From Ptychodera flava (lineage: Eukaryota > Hemichordata > Enteropneusta > Ptychoderidae), in the NCBI RefSeq assembly GCF_041260155.1, contig NC_091930.1, positions 48,033,402 to 48,097,401 on the forward strand: a DNA stretch of 64,000 bases, written 5' to 3'. Under the pieces are notes generated by a model, which was given only the letters and a program-made list of their open reading frames with translations, did not search any database and was not told the origin of the DNA. Position 1 is the first letter of the stretch. Each line of letters opens with the position of its first letter. Both the position numbers and the translations under genes were made by a program. This document shows, in pieces, positions 1 to 23,362 of this stretch.

Positions 1-110
1 GCCAAGTTGACAAGCTAAATAGTGGGTGTTCCAACATTCTTTTGGGAGTAGAATAAGAAGTTGCCATTGATATACAAAATAAAAATAATGAAAAAAGTCA
101 GCAAAAAGAA
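1..110. repeat. Interspersed repeat copy (pair with 48905-49015)
   Basis: The first ~110 bases lie in intron 2 of gene A and align by eye, with small gaps, to 48905-49015 downstream of gene D (shared blocks such as TTGACAAGCT and AATAGTGGGTGTT). It is either an unclassified interspersed repeat or a remnant of the ancestral duplication unit. No coding signal is seen between here and the first exon at 253. Confidence 0.45.
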
Positions 111-252
111 AGTATCATATAATCTTCAGTTCCACGAAAGGAACTCATGCATGATCCAAATAATCCTCCAAAATTGGCAAAAATGTGAAAAGAGCAACCA
201 ACGCGAACTCAGACTTTGCTGAAGGCAATCCAATTATACTTGTACACAACAG

Positions 253-7614
<7,362 letters not shown>

Positions 7615-8335
7615 AGTCCTTACATTATCTGCGTCCGACATTTTTCCCAAATACTGACGTAGAATTTTTCTTTTAATTATTTCAGTAATAGTATCAGCGA
7701 ATAATACTAGTGTTACTTGTGCTGGGACTTTATTTGTTGTTGTGCTTTTATGTCCTCATCATATAAGCTTACTCTTCCGGGGGTAAATCGTGACAAACTT
7801 TAAACTTTAATATGTTCATGCGTACTCACAGTCATTCAGTGTTGTGCCGCTCAAAAGGCGATGCGTCGCCATATTATGTAAGGAATGGTCAGAATTAGGG
7901 TGCGCAAGTTTTACATCTACAAAAATATTACAGATATTTTTAGGTACTACGTTGAATTACCTTTCTTCTCAGAAACTACATTTGTGCACTTTACATTCGA
8001 GTAAATATTTTTGTGAAAGCAACATAAGGTTGATAAAAAGTCTGTATCCGTTCGCCTTCATCTATCTTAAGATTGTGTCGTTCATACCTTATGATGGAGT
8101 GTTCTGTAACGTCAAATTTGTATTGTAGCGAACTTGTTTTAGAATGGCCACTCACGTAAATATTACTGTTAGTGAGTAGGTAATAGATCCATATTACCAA
8201 TCGTCAATTTTCCTTAAGGAATTTGGTATAATTTCTGATTATGTGCATGCATGTTGCTTTGACAGAATTACAAATGTTTATTCTATATATATATATACCC
8301 TCGAGAAAGGATCTATGCGTCAAAGCATACATACG
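7615..8335. other. Spacer between genes A and B
   Basis: AT-rich DNA downstream of gene A. No exon or element ends were recognised. Confidence 0.5.
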
Positions 8336-8428
8336 TACCTACCTACCTTCTACCTACCTACCTACCTACCTACCTACCTACCTACCTACCTACCTACCTA
8401 CCTACCTACCTACCTACATACATACATG
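8336..8428. repeat. (CTAC)n microsatellite
   Basis: Tandem CTAC, ending in CATA units. A matching CTAC/CTGC tract lies at 17270-17328 just upstream of the second promoter-module copy, so the two tracts are part of the same duplicated segment. Confidence 0.9.
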
Positions 8429-8430
8429 CA

Positions 8431-8915
8431 TGTAACAGATGACGTAATACACCATTGAGGAATACTTTAGAATTACGTATTCATCACTTTCTGCGACCCA
8501 CAGATGTGTTTCTATCGAATGAAATAAGGTATGAAACACAGTTGCCAATACGGGACTACTAGTACAACCTGGAATTTAGATATGATGAGTAGGTGTATCA
8601 GGAATACCCGTGGATATAGTTGTGCGGCTGCCGCTGATCCGAACAGGGACGCGCGCCGCAGTTCGAAAGTTACTTGTATTTCAGTATGTGTGCATTTTCC
8701 AATCATGAACGCTAAATTTTAATTAACTGAATATTTTTGGTCAAGAGCATCCCGCAACCAGTTGCGAAGCATAGAAATATTGTGCGATAGGGGGCGCAGC
8801 CCGGGATGGACTGAGTTAATATCAAGACCGTTGTGGAGGACCGTGAGCCGGTGAACGAAAGTGACGCCTTGTTTAAGATTGAGTATTGTATTGACAGTTA
8901 CGTAATGTATTAAGT
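8431..8915 (+). promoter_or_regulatory. Putative promoter module of gene B (copy 1)
   Basis: This segment upstream of gene B aligns in order with 17341-17594 plus 19074-19313 (shared TAACAGATGACGT, CCGCTGAT, GTTGTGGAGGACCGT, then GTGACGCCTTGTTTAAGATT). Two bZIP-type sites are kept in both copies: TGACGTAA at 8440 (TGACGTCA in the other copy, a CRE) and the palindrome TTACGTAA at 8898 (PAR-bZIP/C/EBP type). The distance to the gene B start codon is ~270 bp. The promoter role is inferred from position and conservation between copies. Confidence 0.55.
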
Positions 8916-9179
8916 AAAAGAGTTATGAGATTGCTTGCAGACCAGACTCTGACGCCAGACACGTGAGAATTTAGGACGTATGTACTTCGCTTAGTCTCCG
9001 CCGTTGGTCGTTCGCTGAACGACTGGCGTAGGACCAGTAATCACTTGAAAATCACTTCGATGGGCAGTCATCGAGGAATTAGTAGAGTTTGTGGCGCAAC
9101 TATAATATTACTTTGCGTTATAAGCATAATATTGTCACACTAGCGCGCAACGGAATACAATAGTTGCAAACCGATCGTT

Positions 9180-15411
<6,232 letters not shown>

Positions 15412-15596
15412 ACACATCTGTCATTCAATCTGAAGTTCAAATTCATTAAGACGTAATTTCTTGGACTTCTTCGACTCATGTTCACGGAGCGTGTGCAATA
15501 GGGAATGTTAATTAATATTTAAAAAAAATTGAAGCCGTATGAAATTGAAATGAAAAATGGAAGCCCTGTGAAAACGGAAATTTTGTCTCAACAGTG

Positions 15597-15940
15597 TACC
15601 ATAATGGTACGGTGCTGTCAGGACAGATATGCAGACTGTAAAATTTTTACTTTACTTTTCTGGGCTTGTTAGGGTCCATTGTGAAGCTCTTTGAGTAAGA
15701 AAAGTTTCAAATGTTTTAGTTTTGTGAAAAATCGAATTTATTTTCTCAGGGATGACGGGCAATATTTATTTACAATATCGGTAAATGTTTGGTAATTTGT
15801 TTCTCTAGTACCAACATTTGCATGGTAGCCCCTTGATTTTTATTATTGATTTGGTAAGAGTATGGGCGGCTGAAACTGTCCTTGATCAAGTTGGAGAACA
15901 ATTTTAAAGTGTTTCAGTTTCGACGCGATACTACCTTAGT
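15597..15940. mobile_element. Diverged family 1 MITE
   Basis: Between the two alternative last exons of gene B. It keeps TTTGGTAATTTGTTTCTCTAGTACCA, written here in two parts (TTTGGTAATTTGTTTCTC and TAGTACCA), plus ATTTGCATGGTAGCCCC and a terminal ACTACCTTA, all shared with 28881-29206 in reverse orientation. A candidate poly(A) signal AATAAA follows at 16093. Confidence 0.6.
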
Positions 15941-16330
15941 ATTCAATCAGCTGTATCGATTGTTTGGTGTTTATCACTTCAGTACAACACGGTGCCACTC
16001 GCAACAGTGGTTCCATGCGTCATTATGTCCCTTGACTCTTTCATCCATCAATGATCAAAATTTCATTCAGATCTTTTATCAGTTTACTACCCAATAAAAC
16101 TATCGATTACTCATCTTTCAGATATAGAGTTACGACTTACATCGATGTCGTAAATCTGTTTCTTTATTCAGCCTGATACTGCAAAAGCAATTGATTATAT
16201 CACTTTATAACTACAGTCAGCTCAAAGGCACGAAGCCTATAAACACTCATTTTAGCTAACATAATTTTATTCGTCTCATAGGTGACCCCCTATTGTAGCT
16301 ATTTGAATTCATCGTTTCTTTATCAAACAG

Positions 16331-16425
16331 AGGAGTACGATGATCCCGATGAAAATGGCAAAATCGCTACACCGTTTTACTGTGGTGGCGCTGTCACGAT
16401 TGATGTAATTAGATCATCACAATAA
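16331..16425 (+). CDS. Gene B alternative terminal exon 8b (soluble tail)
   Basis: After the acceptor TATCAAACAG the frame in phase with exon 7 reads EEYDDPDENGKIATPFYCGG and continues 12 residues to TAA at 16423-16425. It is homologous to the last exon of gene A (7451-7614): same acceptor, acidic start, Cys-Gly-Gly, and matching intron sequence upstream (TCTCATAGGT). Splicing exon 7 to 8b gives 1800 nt, in frame (599 residues), with no hydrophobic tail because the stop falls before the position of gene A's hydrophobic end. Exon 8a (15257-15411) lies upstream, so the gene carries two complete alternative 3' ends. It could also be a decaying relic of gene A's type of exon. Confidence 0.65.
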
Positions 16426-16480
16426 TCAAGGGTGTACCGGTCATGACGTCATCTATACGACCCTACTGTGGCGTGTATTA

Positions 16481-16934
16481 TAATCAAGGTCAAAATCCGA
16501 ACTCCCATTTTGGACTTGTAGTAGTAGCATTTTCAACTTTCGAACTCCCATTTTTGACTAACCCTAATTTTGGAGTAATTCCCGTTTTGGACTACTCATT
16601 TAGGTCCCCCCATAACACCAGCCAGCGAACACACGCCAGAAATAAGCTTAACGTTTGGCAAATGCTATTTACCAAAATGATATAATACAAGAAGCTACTT
16701 ATCACTTTGTTAGGGAGTCCCAACACATGGTTTTGGAAATTTATTTTGAACATGGACGACATCGAGTTAGTTCGTGTCCACGTTAGTGGTAGTTTGTCCA
16801 GTCTGCTGAAATGGGAGTTAGTCCAAACTTTGAAATGGAAATTAGTCCAAAATATGAGTTGGTCAAAAAATTAGAGTTCGGAATTTGAAGCGACTAAGAT
16901 GCCAAAATGGGAGTTCGGATTTTGGCCTTGATTA
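16481..16934. mobile_element. MITE with ~33-bp inverted ends
   Basis: A 454-bp element with ends TAATCAAGGTCAAAATCCGA and its inverse, extending to CTCCCATTTTGG. The interior carries repeated 'gggagttagtccaaa'-type units. Non-coding. It sits about 55 bp after exon 8b. Confidence 0.8.
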
Positions 16935-17112
16935 CGCGCCGTTGATCCACACTCATGTCCAAAAAATCTTCAAATAAAAGATTGACAATGTTCCCGTTGA
17001 ATTTGATTGAATTTGATTCCACTGCTCATGCGCAAGAATGTTGCCAGACATGTTGTTGACTGAATGACGAACAGAGTGGTATTACAATTCCCTTTTGGCT
17101 CGCTGTCTCTTT

Positions 17113-17328
17113 CTACACATAGGTAGATACATACATACACTACATGCATATATACACACATACATACATACATACATACATACATACATACATACATACA
17201 TACATACATACATACATACATACATACATACATACATACATACATACATACATACATACATACATTCATACCTACCTACCTACCTACCTGCCTGCCTGCC
17301 TGCCTGCCTGCCTACCTACCTACCTACA
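17113..17328. repeat. (CATA)n-(CTAC)n-(CTGC)n compound microsatellite
   Basis: Compound tetranucleotide array leading into the second promoter-module copy. Confidence 0.95.
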
Positions 17329-17799
17329 TTCAGCAACACAAGTAACAGATGACGTCATACACTGGAGATGTATACCTTGGGACTTCATAATGGCGATCCA
17401 CACATATTTTTCTCGAATCATTAATAGTTACCAATGGAGGATTATTTCGAATTTTTGCCATGGCGGCAGAAGAACCAGAAGACTTGTGGCTGTATCACCG
17501 CTGATAGCTAGAGACTCACCGTCCCTGTACTGGTGCCAGTACTTCAATATATGTGGGGGTGTATTTGGATTACGAATGCCAAGTTTCACCGTTAGGGACT
17601 GGTCAGTTTCTTCGGCCTGGGGGGGGGGCGGTGGATTCATGGGGTGGGTCACCATGTTGTGACTTTGGTGATAGGGAGGGGGTCACCATGTTTTTGAAAT
17701 GCCCAATAGCGGGGTCATTGTGTTTTTGAATTTTGACACAGGCTCATCATTGCCTAAAATGCATCGTGTAAGCCACAAATTTCATCATTCAGTTGCATT

Positions 17800-18095
17800 T
17801 TTCGGCGCGCCCTTCGGGCGCATAAGTTTAATAATCACACATATTTTTCAGCACACCCGACATTAACATATCAGGCATACATATATCAGAGATATCTGTA
17901 TGTTTAATATTTTTAAGAGTGCCCTTTGAGCACATTACTTTAATATATCAGACATTTTTCAGCACGCCCTTCTGGTGCATGACTTTAATATACAAGACAT
18001 GTATATCAGAGATATCAGGATGTGTCATATTTTTCGGCGCGCCCTTCGGGCGGCATACTTTAATAAATCAGAGATATATGTCAGAGATATCTTGA
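17800..18095. repeat. Tandem subrepeats with GC-rich dyads
   Basis: Units contain TTTTTCGGCGCGCCCTTCGG or decayed versions, followed by TTTAATA, then TATCAGAGATATC. The GCGCGCCCTTCGGGCGC core is an imperfect dyad in otherwise AT-rich DNA. Confidence 0.7.
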
Positions 18096-18676
18096 TGTTA
18101 GCTAAGTGAAAGTGTACCATTATGAAATCTGCAGTTCATATGAAAATGATGACAAATTCTTGATACTTTTCTGTTTTCTCTGTGAAAATGCAGTATGAGA
18201 AAGCAACATGCACAAATATTTCACAATTGATACTGTGACTTATTTTAGAGATAGAAAAATGACAAGATATCTTCCGTTCTCATTGATGCAATTATTTTCC
18301 TTTGTGTCTCAGTTTTTTCTGTAGAAAGATGCTATTTTATGACTAAAATAACAGTAAAAAAAGGCAGTTTTCTCATTATTAGCTGTGCTTTTATAGTTTC
18401 AATGTTATAAGAAAAGGTCATCTCAGACTCTGCACACATGAGATTTGGCTAAAATACCTCTCTAAGGCTCCTCAGGAGATTTAATTGGATGGCTGGCAAG
18501 TATTAACACCCATCAAAGTTTTTGATTTACTGCTTTTTCCTCTTTGATATTAATGATTGACATCCATTTCTGTACAACAGTTCAGGACATCTTGTTAAGC
18601 ATAGAAAGTGTGAAACACATTCACAGCTCATTCAAAATGTACTGTATTAAAACTTTAAGATTGACACTTTGAAATT

Positions 18677-18721
18677 CCTATCTCACAACTGACATGTCAA
18701 CAATTTCATTAAAACACAGAA

Positions 18722-18801
<80 letters not shown>

Positions 18802-18845
18802 CTATCTCACAACTGACATGTCAACAATTTCATTAAAACACAGAA

Positions 18846-18900
<55 letters not shown>
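18677..18900. repeat. (TA)n arrays with duplicated spacer
   Basis: Two (TA)n runs (18723-18798 and 18848-18900), each preceded by the same ~48-bp segment (ATTCCTATCTCACAACTGAC onward), so the array grew by duplication of segment plus repeat. Confidence 0.9.
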
Positions 18901-18906
<6 letters not shown>

Positions 18907-19313
18907 GTACACCTTTTTTTTACCATTGTCGCGCGGGGGGGGGGTCACCCTGTTTTCAAAATTTGGAATTGGGGGGTCACCCTGTTTTCAAAATTTGGAG
19001 CAGGGGGGTCAGCCACTTTTTGACGTCGGCAAAAAATAATCCACCCCCCCGGCCGAAGAAACTGACCAGTCCCTTAGCGCGTCCGTGTCCAGATGCCAAG
19101 CGCAGAAAGTATGTTTCAAGGCGATAGGGGCGCTTGATAGTTTTGTATAGAGCACGGCCGCTGTATGTGATAGATGGACCATGGATAAAGCATAGACAGT
19201 AGAATAGAGAACGTTTATAACGTCATTATTGTTGTGGAGGACCGTTATCTTGTGAACGAAAGTGACGCCTTGTTTAAGATTAGGTATTGTATTGTCAGTT
19301 ACGTAATATATTA

Positions 19314-20142
19314 TATAAACGTGTCAGGGCATTGTTTGTTTATCATAAGAAACGATCTTGATTTGCAGCCGGTATTTAGCTCTATGCTCTTTCTAAGGGA
19401 GGTTTTCTTGTTCGGGCATGCAGAAAATTCTCAGGAAATTAAAACTGACACCGACATAACACTCATACTACACGATGTAATGATGAGTAGTCCATGACCG
19501 AGCCTCAATGTTCCGAGCATACATGGTATTCAGTCCCACTCAATCAAGTTGATACCTGATTTGGAGTGCAATGAGTCCCAAAGTTGCCGTGTTGAATATC
19601 CTTGGGATAAAACTTTCGTAATCAGTGTAATAGAGAATAACTGCACGCCGTGATAAAAAGTCTGCCTACCTTGTCATGAATATTTATAACCTGACGTCAC
19701 TATGAATTATTTATAGCAACCCAAAACCTTGCAAGGTCTTTGGGCCATCACTTTCACCCCAAGAACTACGAGACTGTCTGCCTTACTTACTATATAGCTT
19801 AAATTTATTGTTTTGATATTTATTGTAAGTGGCCCAACTATTACTAGTCCATGGCCCGACCAGATCTATCGTTTCAAAATGGAACTAAATCGAATTTGGA
19901 GGTTATAAACGATTGAAATGACAAATACTTGCCCAAAAGATATAGAAAACAAATTTTTCAACCTCCTTTGCCTGAGTGGGGCGTAGAATTAAACCAAAAA
20001 GTCCCATAAAACGAAGTAGATGCAAATAGGGGTAAAAGGTCATTAGTTTGTTTGTCGGGAGCAACAAACGTTTTCATTGGTGGCTGCGATGACATTTCAA
20101 TCGCGTGATCCAATCAAACAATGCGTTATATAGACGTACAAG
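19314..20142. other. Spacer upstream of the XPG-like gene
   Basis: No exon seen. TATATA lies at about 20125, just before the ATG at 20143. No terminal inverted repeat that would define a transposon end was recognised. Confidence 0.4.
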
Positions 20143-23100
20143 ATGGCCGCCCTTGCCAATATGCAGTGTGTATGCCACGTCGCGAAGACGAAAAGAAATG
20201 AGCCTGTTTATTCCTTCACGGATAAATCATGGGCTAAATTACTTCAATGTACTGAAGTATGGAAGGATTCTGATGGTTTGGAGCAGGAAATAGCACTGCA
20301 GGTAAGCGCTGAATGCCGAGATCGGGCGGGCTTCCATCGTGTATGCTATCAGCGTTTTACAGATAAACACCGGCTTACTCAGGCACAGAAACGCAAAGAG
20401 AAAGGTACTGTGCGGAAAACGCTGTTAACAAGCAAATCAAATGAGCCGACGGAAGTTGATAATGACGGTCAATACCAAGTTTCTCCTAAAAGCGACACCT
20501 GCGGTCCAATCCTACTTCCACTGCCATTTCAGCAGCAAAACGCCGAAGTATACACGTATTACCACCGATATGCATCTTGTGCAGACGTCGGAAACAAAGA
20601 CGGGACCCGATAACAAAAAAGAGGTCAAATGAAAGACTTACTTCCTGTGAAACTGATGGGCATACATTGATTAAAGCTGCGGAAATTAGGAAAGACGAGA
20701 AACTGTTGATTCAACTGCGAGGTCAAGACTTAGTCAGTATAGAAGTTAAGTATCACCAATCATGTTACCAAGTTACACAAGATGTGTAACTTACACATAT
20801 CAGAAAAAAGCAGAGGAAGACAGCGGTATCATGTATGCCCCATCCTTTAAGAAATTTTGTGATGAAGTTGTACAGAAGAGAATCATTGAAGGCAGAGAGT
20901 GCATCGCAATGGATGTGATGAGAAATATCTTTATTAAAATGATCAATGACGAAGAAGACATAGATGCATCTACATACAAAAACTCGTCACTAAAAAAAGA
21001 CTGCAAACAAGGTTTGGTGACAAACTAGTGTTTATTCGACCTAAGTATCGCCAATGCGAAGTACTGATGGCTAACCGAGGAGATTCTGCTGCAGATTATC
21101 ATATCTTGAATATAACCAATACAGATTCTGAAAGTGAAGAGAGTGGAAATGAAATGGAATCACAGTCGATGACAACAAGCTATGATAACAGCCAAGATGA
21201 AAGGCTTGAGATGATTCACACTGCAATGAATATTCACAGTATTCTTGAAGAAACTGAAGGCGTTAATAACTGGCCTCCAAGGGCAGAAGACCTGTCAATT
21301 CAACAAAGTAGAAGTATTGTGCCAACAAAGCTGTTCAATTCCTAGCTTGGTGTACTGGCACATCACAGGACTTTCTTACAAGTGAACGCGTGGATGTCCC
21401 GTCAGCTGTAGAAAACAGATTGTTATCAGTCTGCCAGGACTTAATCTTCTTGTCATCTCGAGGACGGAAAGTCACCCCAAAACACTTGTCTCTCGGTATG
21501 GCAGTGCGTCATTTGACAGGGTCTTCATCTTTGATAGGATTGCTGAATGGTTTGGGCCATTGTGTTTCACATTCATCGGTTTTAGAGCATGACACAGCAC
21601 TAGCTCAACAACAACTTCACAGTGATGGTTTGCCACCAGGATTTTGTCAAGAAGTGTTTACCACCTTAGTTTGGAACAATAATGATTTTTGTGAAGAAAC
21701 TCTAAGTGGTAAGTAGACTCAGATACACATACTGTGATTAGCTTTCCATGTTACAGCTTATGATTTACACCAAGACGCCATGAAAACTTAATTTTTTAAA
21801 GCCTTTGTGTTAAACATTTTGCTGTGATTTTACTTTTTGCAGTTTTAATACAAGGAGGTAATTTCACATTTTAACTTTTATTTTCTTACGAGGTTTATTT
21901 CAATTATGATAATATTGTAGGAAAAGGTACAACTCACAACACCAATGGAATCATAATTCAAAGGAACACAGGAGATGAAGCTAGTACTGCTGACAACCTT
22001 TCAACTGCAGTTGCCATTACAAAGTCAAAGCAAAGGACACTTACTGCTCCACCAAGCAACATTATTGAGTACCATGGTCGACCTCGCCATGGCCCTGCAC
22101 CGTCAGGTTGTACATTGTGAAATACAATAATCATCACAGTCACCACGTATCATGATGTCATGGTCTCATATTACGGTTGTAAGTATTGTAAGCGCACACT
22201 CATGAAATGTCGCCATATTATCGCACCATTTGCACAAAGCCTTACTTGCCCTTCCCCTTCATCCTAAATTTCAATCATTGTTGCATTTTCTCAGTTTAAA
22301 CAATATGTAAACAATCAAACCAATTACTGTTCATACATAGTCTTGTTAACCCCAATATAACGGTGTCCCTTTAACTATTTCCTTGTTGGTTAATGTTTTA
22401 ATTACATTTTATGAAAGTTGTTGTATTGCTAATTTAATCAACATTTTCTTATTGTACTATTACCATGAAATACTGTTGTTGTTATTATTATTATTATTAT
22501 TGTTATTATTGGAATATCAAGTTCAATACAATAACTTATTTTTTCATGTTACCTATAGGTTCAGATGCTGATTGCATGTTTCCAAACCAGGATAGAGTGA
22601 TTGATGTACCACTTACTAAAGACTTGGCATTTTGGATGTGCAAAACTGTGCAGGTACCGTATGTATTGACATATCATCAATTACTTAATGTCGCATGATT
22701 TTTATTTTTATTTATATATTTTCTTTCTTCTTTTAACATTTGCACTTTGATTTTTTCATGTTTGCATCATTAGGTCGAGGAAGGAAATGTGACTTTGCCG
22801 GCATGGACTGGATTCAATCAGCAACTCTCAGGCAATATCATACAGCCTGTCAGCAAAATTGGCTACCTACCAGTGATAGATGCCAGTCCAACAGAGAAGT
22901 CCACAATAAACACAGTACTGAGTACAAGTGTTGACATCGCTAATAAACTCCGTCTGCAAAGTGTGGTACTTAATATGGATCTGGCAATTTATTCAAAGGC
23001 ACAGGAAATCCGATGGCAGAATGAAGAGTACACAAAACGCCTAATACTGCGTCTTGGAGAATTTCACACGGCGATGTCATTTCTATCCGCAATAGGAAAG

Positions 23101-23362
23101 CGCTTCAGAGATGCTGGCTTGGAGGATATCATGATAGAGTCTGGTATTTTAGCCCAGGTTCAGTCAATGGTGTAATGAGCGGACATCATTACAACCGAAG
23201 TGTTCGCTGCCATAAACTGGTTGCAGAGGCCATGCACCGTCTCCGCTTTAATGAGTTCCTTGACAGCTTGACTGAAGAGGAACATTTACCAGTCATCGCC
23301 AGCCTTCTTGATCTTCGTGACAGCTATCCCCATTCGTTCATTGATGCAGTGAATCAGAAGAA
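20143..23362 (+). pseudogene. Broken N-terminal half of an XPG-like/Cys-rich protein gene
   Basis: The reading frames here move between phases (about six breaks) and resemble one long uncharacterised invertebrate/fish protein family rather than separate genes. Recognisable pieces are a Cys/His-rich start (MQCVCHVAKTKR, FHRVCYQRFTDK), a CILC knuckle near 20572, a charged stretch with CYQ, an EETLSG motif before an intron, and a conserved block at 22774-23160 (VTLPAWTGFNQQL onward). GT-AG introns are kept at 21709-21920, 22107-22558 and 22654-22773, so this is not a processed copy. It sits immediately before the open C-terminal part in the same orientation. Confidence 0.7.
22472..22510. repeat. 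(TTA)n/(TTG)n microsatellite
   Basis: Short trinucleotide run inside an intron of the XPG-like gene. Confidence 0.85.

Larger units (their letters stand above)
17595..19073. mobile_element. 1.48-kb non-autonomous DNA transposon, TTA duplication
   Basis: The ends are inverted repeats of ~40 bp beginning GGGACTGGTCAGTTTCTTCG, flanked by TTA on both sides (17592-17594 and 19074-19076). The aligned gene B promoter lacks it, giving an independent empty site. Inside are G-rich subterminal repeats (GGTCACC units), three to four diverged tandem units at about 17800-18095, and TA microsatellites with a duplicated spacer. No coding frame. TTA duplications and GGG ends suggest PIF/Harbinger-like transposition (inference). 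Confidence 0.88.
17341..19313 (+). promoter_or_regulatory. Second copy of the gene B promoter module, split by a transposon
   Basis: 17341-17594 and 19074-19313 together align with 8431-8915 upstream of gene B. TGACGTCA (17350) and TTACGTAA (19299) are kept. No esterase exon 1 follows nearby; the next one is gene C at 26893, 7.6 kb downstream. It is probably the promoter of the C duplicate, displaced from its gene by the 19.3-26.8 kb segment (inference). Confidence 0.55.

Noticed and set aside
17161-17328. Regularly repeated sequence resembling a repeat array such as CRISPR
   Set aside because: Simple tetranucleotide microsatellite without spacers, in a eukaryotic genome.
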